From: Streptomyces apocyni
Lineage (GTDB): Bacteria > Actinomycetota > Actinomycetes > Streptomycetales > Streptomycetaceae
NCBI RefSeq assembly: GCF_009739465.1
Contig: NZ_WHOM01000062.1
Span: forward strand, 62,001-126,000
DNA: 64,000 nucleotides
Direction: 5' to 3'
Within the stretch, counting starts at the first letter, position 1; the number at the start of each line of letters is the position of its first letter. Positions 8,318 to 16,098 of this stretch are shown here, piece by piece. The notes below the pieces were generated by a model. That model did not search any database. It was not told the DNA's origin and saw nothing but the letters and a program-made list of their open reading frames with translations. The position numbers were made by a program, and so were the translations under genes.

Positions 8318-8336
8318 TGTCATCCAAACGACGACA
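8318..8336. promoter_or_regulatory. RheA-like operator between hsp20 and its regulator
   Basis: TGTCATC-CAAAC-GACGACA differs at one base from the inverted repeat TGTCATC-N5-GATGACA, which I recall as the RheA target at hsp18 of S. albus. It sits 67 bp upstream of the Hsp20 start. A nearby GATGTCA at 8342 could be an extra half-site. Confidence 0.65.
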
Positions 8337-8383
8337 AGCAGGATGTCAACGAATGGACGACATGGCGAAGAGGACGTGATCCT

Positions 8384-9028
8384 GTGACAGGAGGCAACCA
8401 ACCGGTCACCTTCCCCGCGACCCTCACCGCCCTGGCCGCGATCGACGAAGCAGTACGGGCAGCCCGGTCCGCGACGACCCCCGACACGCCATCGCACCGC
8501 TCCTGCGAGGAAGCGCTCACCGCCCTCCTCCTCCTGCGTGAGCTGCGCGAACAGCTCGCCACATGGGAGCCCGGACTCATCGAGGCCGCCCGGGACGCCG
8601 GCGCCAGCTGGGCCGACCTCGCCCACCCCCTCGGCGTCACCAGCCGACAGGCGGCCGAACGCCGCTACCTCCGCGTACGCCCCGGCAACCCCGGCACCAC
8701 CGGAGAACAACGCGTCCAAACGACCCGCGACCGCCGCGCCGCCGACCGCACTGTCACGGCCTGGGCCCGATCGAACGCCGCCGACCTGCGTCAACTCGCC
8801 GGACAGATCAGTGTCCTCGACACCCTGCCCCCGGACACACGGGCCGACCTGTCCGCGGCCCTCGCGAACAGCGACCCCGCCCTGCTCCTCGAACCGCTCG
8901 CACGCACCCACGCCCACCTCGCCGCCCTCCCACCCGACCTGGCCACGCGCGTCGACGACCTGACCCGTCGCACCGAAGACCTCCGCGACGAAAGCGACCA
9001 ACGCCGCTCCCACACCTCACAGCCCTGA
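8384..9028 (+). CDS. HSP18-type transcriptional regulator
   Basis: A 214-residue soluble, mostly helical protein. Residues about 73-96 (ASWADLAHPLGVTSRQAAERRYLR) form a clear helix-turn-helix. The rest is Arg/Ala/Asp-rich and helical and could dimerise. Similar proteins lie beside hsp20 genes in Streptomyces. They are not obviously homologous to RheA, so whether this protein binds the adjacent RheA-like site is an inference from position. The GTG start at 8384 (MTGGNQPVTF) has a weak GAAGAGGA site. Confidence 0.7.
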   Translation: MTGGNQPVTFPATLTALAAIDEAVRAARSATTPDTPSHRSCEEALTALLLLRELREQLATWEPGLIEAARDAGASWADLAHPLGVTSRQAAERRYLRVRPGNPGTTGEQRVQTTRDRRAADRTVTAWARSNAADLRQLAGQISVLDTLPPDTRADLSAALANSDPALLLEPLARTHAHLAALPPDLATRVDDLTRRTEDLRDESDQRRSHTSQP

Positions 9029-9186
9029 ACCCGGAACCTCGCAGCGGCCCTACTCGCCCTGGCTTCGCATCACCGTTCGAGGTCGATTACCTGGCTACCG
9101 AGCACGCGAAAATCTATGTCGGCTGGAGTAGACATTGGGCGGTGGCGTGGCTATGGTTTCTCTCGTAGCCCAGAGAGACAGACAGG

Positions 9187-9211
9187 GCCCGGCAGAGACG
9201 AACTGCCGGGC
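9187..9211. repeat. Perfect 9-bp hairpin
   Basis: GCCCGGCAG pairs with CTGCCGGGC around AGACGAA. It lies about 160 bases after the HSP18-type regulator and could be its terminator. Confidence 0.5.
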
Positions 9212-9579
9212 AAGCGGTACCAGCAGTACAAGCAGGACAAGTGGTTGCAGTTCGCAGGACGGTGCGGCGGTGGAGTTTCGAAGCCAAGGTTTTCGCAGGA
9301 CGGCGACGGGACTGACGGCCGGACCGGGTGGCCCGCAGTGATCAGGGGCCGCCATGAGCGGGACCGCGGTTATGTGCAGGTGCGGTACCCGTGAGTGCAG
9401 TACGCAGTACCCAGCAGTGAAGTCAGTGAGCAGTACCCCTGGTGAAGGCGTCGGCTGCGGACGCGCGCACTGGGAAGTTCGGCAGTGGGGTTCCAAGCCA
9501 GAGCAGACGCAGGACGGGCAACGGGGCTGGCTGCCGAAGGGTGGCGCTGCCACAGGCCACGGAGCAGTTCGCATCACCG

Positions 9580-9634
9580 GCAGTACCGCAGTACGCAGTA
9601 CCCGTAGTACGCAGTACCCGCAGTACCCGCAGTA
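9580..9634. repeat. Short tandem GCAGTAC(CC) array
   Basis: At least five near-tandem copies of GCAGTAC or GTAGTAC spaced 8-10 bases apart. Further copies occur at 9223, 9397 and 9404. The units are too short and irregular for CRISPR repeats. Confidence 0.7.
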
Positions 9635-9847
9635 AGTAGTTGATCACCGAGGAAGAACGGAGGAACCCGCGCCATCAGGATCGCCCGGGCGGAAGTCTGA
9701 GTCCGGGTACCGCAGGACATCGATAGTGAGGTGGTCTCCGGTCAAGCAACCGCGATCCCCGCAGCCCCGGCAGCAGTCAGGTCGGGCACGCGGACACAGA
9801 AGGCCGGCGCAGTATCAGGGCCGGCAGGTGGTGTAGTAGTTCCTTCG

Positions 9848-9880
9848 GGGCCCTGGTGCCAGTACGGCACCAGGGCCCCT
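9848..9880 (+). promoter_or_regulatory. Strong leader hairpin before merR
   Basis: GGGGCCCTGGTGCC pairs perfectly with GGCACCAGGGCCCC around the loop AGTAC. It ends 25 bases before the MerR start codon, leaving the AGAGAGG binding site free. It may be a terminator of upstream RNA or an attenuator. Confidence 0.6.
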
Positions 9881-9905
9881 CAACGCGTTTCCCAGAGAGG
9901 TGCAA

Positions 9906-10244
9906 ATGACAGCAGATGACTCGTACGGCCGTCTCGACGACGACGACTACCCCGCCTACACCATGGGCAGGGCCGCCGAAATGCTCGGCACCACGCAAGG
10001 GTTCCTCCGCGCCATCGGCGAAGCCCGCCTCATCACCCCGCTGCGCTCGGAGGGCGGCCACCGCCGCTACTCCCGCTACCAGCTGCGCATCGCCGCCCGC
10101 GCGCGCGAACTGGTCGACCAGGGCACCCCCATCGAGGCCGCCTGCCGCATCATCGTCCTCGAAGACCAGCTCGAGGAAGCCCAGCGCATGAACGCCGAAT
10201 ACCGCCGGGCAGCCGCATCGGCCGAGCCACCGGCCTCAGCCTGA
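9906..10244 (+). CDS. MerR-family transcriptional regulator
   Basis: A 112-residue DNA-binding protein with a MerR winged helix: YTMGRAAEMLGTTQGFLRAIGEARLI, then RSEGGHRRYSRYQL. The GGHRRY wing signature is intact. A helical C-terminal part (RARELVDQGTPIEAACRIIVLEDQLEEAQRM) forms the dimer coiled coil. There is no effector domain or Cys set, so it is a short MerR of the kind linked to stress or cold-shock loci. ATG 9906 is preceded by AGAGAGG at good spacing and is preferred to GTG 9900. Confidence 0.9.
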   Translation: MTADDSYGRLDDDDYPAYTMGRAAEMLGTTQGFLRAIGEARLITPLRSEGGHRRYSRYQLRIAARARELVDQGTPIEAACRIIVLEDQLEEAQRMNAEYRRAAASAEPPASA

Positions 10245-10760
10245 GGCAGTCCACCCGCCGTCGGAACCGACCCACGGGTGCGGCCCGAGAGCCTGGCGGC
10301 GGATTACTCGCGAGCAGAGGCCCGCGCGAGGTCCGCCCCCATGTCAGCACTGCGCATGGCCTGGTAGATGCCGTACGCCCGATGCCCGGCCTGCGCGGAG
10401 CACTGACAAGTTCACTCCGGCACAGCGGAGCGTCAGTCAGCGCTGTTGGCGCCGACCGGAGAGTTCATGTGCGGAATCGCGCTCAGGGCGGTCCTCCTCC
10501 AACGGCAGGAATTCGAACCAGCCCGGGAAAGTACCGGTGCGCTTCTCCTGCGCAGCCCATCGGTGCCCTACTTGCGGCGGGTTGCCCGCCGGGCGGATCG
10601 GTCGGAGACCAATCCGGTGATGGCCTGGTGGCTGTCGTCCCTGTCGCCGAAGACGTATTGCTGATGGAGGCCCTGCGCACGGCACACTGTCGCCCTGCCC
10701 TAGCCCAACGTGGTGTTCGGGGGCCTCCCTTCCGATGGGCTGCCGTGGTCAACTCTGCGT
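10245..10760. other. Intergenic stretch with a possible gene remnant
   Basis: No intact gene. The minus strand shows two coding-looking pieces in different frames: QQYVFGDRDDSHQAITGLVS (about 10590-10665) and RTGTFPGWFEFLPLEEDRPE (about 10480-10545). They suggest a decayed gene, but the family is not recognised. A TTCGAA-containing sequence near 10510 is not a tRNA arm. Confidence 0.35.
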
Positions 10761-11198
10761 ATGCCGGAGGCCCTGAACACGTTGGTCGCTGTGGTCGGCA
10801 CGCTGGTCGGCGTCTACGTCGGTCATCAGTTCCAGCGGCGGTCGGAGGAGCGGAGTAGTCGTCGTGCTGCACTCGCAGATCTGGCGGCTGCCGTGATGGA
10901 GCAGCGGCGCAGTCAGTATGACCGTTGGCTTCGCCGCACTGAGGACCCAGAGGGCGCCCCGTACCTGTCTGCGCGGGAGGACTCGTACCGGACCCGTTCG
11001 GCGGCTCAGCAGGCGTTTTACAGGGCCCGGTTGCTGGTGCAGGACGAGCCTCTCCTGCTGCTCGCGCAGGGTGCGATAACCGCGACGGCCCAGATACACA
11101 AGGCGACCGACCGCCACGCCTTCGACGCGGCCAGCTCTGCCGCCGAGCAGTCTTTGGACAGGTTCCTGGCAGCGGCGGCAAGATACGTTCACCGGTAA
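10761..11198 (+). CDS. Hypothetical membrane-anchored protein
   Basis: This 145-residue protein begins MPEALNTLVAVVGTLVGVYVGHQFQRR, a single N-terminal membrane segment, followed by a charged helical region (RRSEERSSRRAALADLAAAVMEQRRSQYDRW) and a soluble tail. The pattern matches small Streptomyces membrane proteins of unknown function. The start was set at the ATG that begins the hydrophobic segment; an earlier GTG at 10710 is possible. No partner gene is obvious. Confidence 0.6.
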   Translation: MPEALNTLVAVVGTLVGVYVGHQFQRRSEERSSRRAALADLAAAVMEQRRSQYDRWLRRTEDPEGAPYLSAREDSYRTRSAAQQAFYRARLLVQDEPLLLLAQGAITATAQIHKATDRHAFDAASSAAEQSLDRFLAAAARYVHR

Positions 11199-11321
11199 GC
11201 CCGCAGACCGACGCCCATCCCTCTCCCTGACCTGCGCACCCGCAGGTGGTCAAGGTTCGCTGACAATCGGATGGGCGGGCCCGTGGTTCGCCTTGGTGTT
11301 GGTGGCGGTGGTCGTCGGGGG

Positions 11322-12005
11322 TTAGTAGTCGAGGCTTGGATACCAGTCGTCGCGGCCCTGTGGTGTCAGGTCGAGGAGGTGCCAGGCCGGGGCCAGGAGG
11401 TCGATGCCGCGCTCGTCGATGTCGTCGGCCAGGCGGGGGTGGGTGGAGTAGAAGTGGCGGACCGTGCCGTCGCCGTCGCGGGTGAATACGGAGACGGTGG
11501 AGTCCTGTTCGCCGTCCTTGTCCTCGCTGCCCAGGTCGTACTTGAACGTGCTGTCGCCGCAGCTCAGGAGCCGTAGCCGGTTCCAGCCGCGGTTCCGGGC
11601 GTGCTGCCGGAGGGTGGGTACGTCGGCGGCCGCGGCGATGGCGAAGTCGGCGTTGCGGGTGATGTGGTGGGCGATGCCGTTGAAGCCGTCGATCCAGAGG
11701 GTGCACATCGGGCAGGGGTCGGCCTGCAGCTTGCCGTACATGAAGTGGTAGATGATCAGTGGGCGGTCCGGGGCGGTGAACAGCTCACTCAGAGTGACCT
11801 CGCGCACCGGTGTGTCGCCAGCGTCAAGGTCTGCGGGGCCCTCGGTGAAGACGTAGTCGGCGACGGGCGGGCCCTGAGGGAGCGCCCGTCGCCGGGCCGC
11901 GACCTTCTCGCGGTGGCGCATGAGGTCGATCTCGGCCTGGCGCAGCTCTTCGCGGGCGTCGAGGTAGTCTGCCGATTCGTCGGCCAGTCTGGTCTGCCGC
12001 AACAT
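11322..12005 (-). CDS. DUF899 thioredoxin-like protein
   Basis: A 227-residue protein. The N-terminal helix (AREELRQAEIDLMRHREKVAARRRALP) is followed by a thioredoxin-fold region with LIIYHFMYGKLQADPCPMCTLWIDGFNG, typical of DUF899; the CPMC dicysteine sits where the redox motif would be. DUF899 proteins occur widely in actinobacteria with no proven reaction. ATG 12005 is chosen because GGAGGA lies 6 bases upstream, while sequence before it is not coding-like. The gene stands alone. Confidence 0.85.
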   Translation of the reverse strand: MLRQTRLADESADYLDAREELRQAEIDLMRHREKVAARRRALPQGPPVADYVFTEGPADLDAGDTPVREVTLSELFTAPDRPLIIYHFMYGKLQADPCPMCTLWIDGFNGIAHHITRNADFAIAAAADVPTLRQHARNRGWNRLRLLSCGDSTFKYDLGSEDKDGEQDSTVSVFTRDGDGTVRHFYSTHPRLADDIDERGIDLLAPAWHLLDLTPQGRDDWYPSLDY

Positions 12006-12150
12006 CGCGTCCTCCTGGGGTGGCCGTCCCCCCGGTCCTCTGAGTTTATGGCGGCTCCACGGTTCCCCGACAGTCGAGCCGCACCCAGGCGGACGGAGGC
12101 CCCACCTCATCGTCCCCGTCCTTGTCGTCAAAGGATTAAGGGGGCAAGGG

Positions 12151-13361
12151 TCACAGGAGGAGGGGCAGGGAGGTGAGGCCGCGCATCAACCGTGTGTGGC
12201 GCCAGGTCAGTTCCTCGGTGGGGGTGGCGAGACGGGCCTGGGGGAAGCGGGAGAGGAGTGCTCCGATGGCGAGTTCGGCTTCGGCTCGGGCGAGGGGGGC
12301 TCCCAGGCATCTGTGGATGCCGTGGCCGAAGGCCAGGTGTCCGGTGCCGCCGCGGGTGAGGTCGAGTTGGTCCGGGTTGGGGAATCGGGCGGGGTCGCGG
12401 TTGGCGGCGCCGGGGGCGATGAGCACCGGGACGCCTGCGGGGATCTCGGTCCCGCCGAGCGTGAGCGGTTCGGTGCTGTAGCGGAACGTGGCGACCCCGA
12501 CCGGCGAGTCGAAGCGCAACAACTCGTCCAGCACACCCCCGAGAAGCTGCGGCTCGGCCCTCAACCGGGTGAGCGACTCCGGGTGCTGGAGAAGGGCCAG
12601 GGCCGCGTTGCCGATGAAGTTGGTGGTGGTCTCATGGCCTGCCACGAGCAAGAGCACGGCAAGTGAGATGAGTTCGTCCTCGGTCAGCCGGTCCTGGCCG
12701 TCGCGTACGGCGATGAGGTCGTCGAGCAGACACGCGCCGGGCTCGCCGCGCTCGCCGGGCCCTCCGGGCGAGCCGAGCGCGTCGCGTCTGGAGGCGACGA
12801 GGTCGGTCAGGTAACCGGCGACGGCGTGTGAGGCGGCGTCGATCCGGCCGGGATCTCCAGCGGCGAACAGATCGCTCGACCACGTACGCACGAGCTGGCG
12901 ATCGGCTTCGGGTACCCCCAGCATCTCGCAGATGACCGTGACCGGCAGCGGTACCGCCAGACCCGCGACGAGATCCACCCGTCCGTGATCCGGCCAGGCG
13001 TCGAGCAGCTCGTCGACCAGGCCCGCGATGTAGGGGCGCAGCCGCGCGACGGCCCCCGTGGTGAACGCCTTCGTCACCAGCGCCCGCAGCCGTGCGTGCT
13101 GCGGGGGGTCGGTCGCCAGCATGTTCTGGGATACGGCCGGGTGGAGATCGCGCTGCGACGGCCGACCGGCGAAGAACCGCGTGGTGTTCTTCGAAAGCCG
13201 AGGATCGGTGAATGCCTCCCGGGCCTCCGCGTATCCCGTGACCAGGTAGCTGTAGCGCCCTCCTGAACCGGTGGGCACCTTCTGTACCGGCGCCGCGTCG
13301 CGCAGCCGCGCGTACGTCGGGTAGGGATCGGCGAAGAACCGCGGGTCCTGCAAGGGGTCGG

Positions 13362-13365
<4 letters not shown>
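12151..13365 (-). CDS. Cytochrome P450
   Basis: A 404-residue soluble bacterial P450. The I-helix oxygen-binding motif AGHETTTN lies at about 240-247, the ExxR helix within the RLRAEPQLLGGVLDELLRFD region, and the haem loop FGHGIHRCLGAPLARAE near 343, with the thiolate Cys at about 351. Its ATG overlaps the stop of the upstream membrane-protein gene, so it is translationally coupled to the ImmA/IrrE unit. No ferredoxin or reductase gene is adjacent. The substrate is unknown; the family fits secondary-metabolite or xenobiotic hydroxylases. Confidence 0.93.
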
Positions 13366-14617
<1,252 letters not shown>

Positions 14618-14621
<4 letters not shown>

Positions 14622-15145
14622 GGGTGCCGACGGCCTTTCCTGGTCGGTTTGGCGAACAGCGCTTCCCAGCGGTCGGCGCCCGTGCCGGGCTCGCTCGGGG
14701 GGAGTTCACGTCCGCGGTAGATGTGCTGCCGGATGACGGTGGCCATCATCTCGGCCTCGCGCTCGTCGTCCGTGGAGTAGCTCGTGCGTCCGTTCATACG
14801 CTGGACGAGGGTCGGGTTGAAGCCGATGGCGTGGACGGCGTCGGCGTTCAGCTCCAGGCTGCCCGGGTGGTCGCAGATGATGTGGCTGACCTCGTGCGCG
14901 AGTATGTGGTTCTGGTGCAGCGCGGATGTTCCCTCCTCATAGAAGAGGAGGTCGGCGTCGGGCGTCTCCAGGCGGATTCCGCAGGGCGCGTCGATCGCGC
15001 CGAGCGTGCTCAGGGGCCTGAGGATGATCGGACGGCCGCGCGTTTCCGCCACGGCGTTGCAGAGGTCCCGGGTGCTGAAGCGGTGAGGGAGCCGAAGCGC
15101 GTCCACGCGCTCTTCACACTCGCGGCGCAGCCGCTCAAGGTCCAT
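14618..15145 (-). CDS. ImmA/IrrE-family metallopeptidase
   Basis: A 175-residue protein with a COG2856-type zinc peptidase signature, HEVSHIICDH at about 81-90. In characterised members (ImmA, IrrE) this type cleaves or inactivates a partner XRE repressor. An XRE gene lies 236 bp upstream on the same strand, the classical pairing. The ATG at 15145 (MDLERLRREC) was preferred to a GTG at 15220. The 3' end overlaps the start of the putative transporter gene (ATGA). Confidence 0.88.
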
Positions 15146-15318
15146 GTCCTGTCCGGTCCTGACGTTGCTCGGGTCTGACCCCCTTGGGGCGTGACCTGAC
15201 CCTGTACGGCCGGACCCCATCCGAAATCCCCGGCACCAAAACGCTCGAAAGTTTAGGCGAACGTCCGGGCCGGTCCAAGGGGAACTCCGCGCTCTGGCCG
15301 AATGGCCGGATTCTGAGC

Positions 15319-15374
15319 ACTGCTACCGGATTCCGCGTACTGCTACCGATTCCGATCGCTGCTACCGGATTCCG
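15319..15374. repeat. Three 20-bp-spaced repeats upstream of the ImmA/IrrE gene
   Basis: CTGCTACCGGATTCCG occurs at 15320-15335, 15340-15354 (one base shorter) and 15359-15374, with a partial GGCCGGATTC copy before them at about 15304. The period is 20 bp, two helical turns, so proteins bound there would lie on one face. The array lies between the XRE stop and the ImmA/IrrE start. Confidence 0.75.
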
Positions 15375-15381
15375 GTTGCTC

Positions 15382-15837
15382 CTAGTCGTCCAGGTTGAGG
15401 GTGTTCGGCGTCGTTTCACCCGGGAGGCCCTCCAGGACCCGGGCCTGCTCGATCACCGCCGTCACCATCTGAAGGGTCTCCGTGCTCAGGCCGTTGGCGC
15501 GCAGGGCGACGGTGCGGACGTTCCGGTCCCGCATGGCCGCGAGTACGGCGATCTCCGCTCGGGTGCGATGCGCGGCCTCCTCGTCGACGAAGTAGCCAGC
15601 GGGTACGCCGAAGAAGTCGGCGAGCGCCTTGATGGTGTGCATCGTGGGGTTCTTCTTGACACCGGTGCGCAGTTGTTGAATCGCGCTCGCGGTGAGCCCT
15701 TTGCCCCGGCCTCCCGAAGCCTCCCGGATGCCTTCGGCGACCTCGGCGTACGTGTAGGGTCCGCGACTTTCCGGATGGACCTCTTTGAACAGGTAATCCA
15801 GCAACTGCGCAAAGGTGCGCGGCTCGTCGTCTGTCAC
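15382..15837 (-). CDS. XRE-family transcriptional regulator
   Basis: A 151-residue protein with a Cro/C1-type helix-turn-helix of the actinobacterial kind: YTYAEVAEGIREASGGRGKGLTASAIQQLRTGVKKNPTMHTIKALADFFGV (about 28-82). A helical C-terminal half follows (RTRAEIAVLAAMRDRNVRTVALRANGLS), probably for dimerisation. The GTG start lies after AAGGACG. Together with the ImmA/IrrE gene it forms a likely repressor-protease switch controlling the P450 operon or itself. Confidence 0.88.
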   Translation of the reverse strand: MTDDEPRTFAQLLDYLFKEVHPESRGPYTYAEVAEGIREASGGRGKGLTASAIQQLRTGVKKNPTMHTIKALADFFGVPAGYFVDEEAAHRTRAEIAVLAAMRDRNVRTVALRANGLSTETLQMVTAVIEQARVLEGLPGETTPNTLNLDD

Positions 15838-16054
15838 GTCCGGTACGTCCTTATCACGGTCATTACCGCGTCCACTCCAGTACGTAATGAGCGCGGAAAT
15901 CGGTGGCTGCTACCCACTCTAGTTGACGAGCGCCCGCAACCAGGGTGTACGTTCTCCAGGGCAATACTCCACCAGAGTGTGGCCGGGTTCCACGGGGGTG
16001 GGCCCGGCCACCGCTGCGCGACGGCCCGGCCAGGCCCGGCTCGAGGACACGGCG

Positions 16055-16098
16055 AGGGTTCAGAAGGTGTCGTCGAGAGGGTTCAGAAGGTGTCGTCG
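16055..16098. repeat. 21-bp direct duplication across a stop codon
   Basis: AGGGTTCAGAAGGTGTCGTC(G) occurs at 16055-16075 and 16078-16098. The second copy contains the phosphatase stop codon and the last codons (DDDTF), so the first is a silent duplicate in the 3' flank. Confidence 0.9.

Larger units (their letters stand above)
9029..9905. other. Repeat-rich non-coding stretch upstream of merR
   Basis: No gene is supported in this 877-base stretch. It contains a perfect hairpin at 9187-9211, many copies of GCAGTAC, and two diverged copies of a ~45-base sequence (about 9279-9323 and 9490-9535, both running ...AAGCCA...GCAGGACGG...GGC...G). It ends in a strong hairpin just before the MerR gene. 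It could be a long leader RNA or decayed repeats. Confidence 0.5.

Noticed and set aside
9580..9634. Possible CRISPR array from GCAGTAC repeats
   Set aside because: Units are 7-10 bp, spacing is irregular and there are no cas genes.
10500..10525. Possible tRNA T-arm (GGTTCGAATTCC on the minus strand)
   Set aside because: The flanking bases do not form a T-stem and no acceptor or anticodon arm is visible.
10483..11706. 407-codon open frame on the minus strand
   Set aside because: It is mostly a shadow of the plus-strand gene at 10761 and the DUF899 gene; low-complexity Arg/Pro composition.
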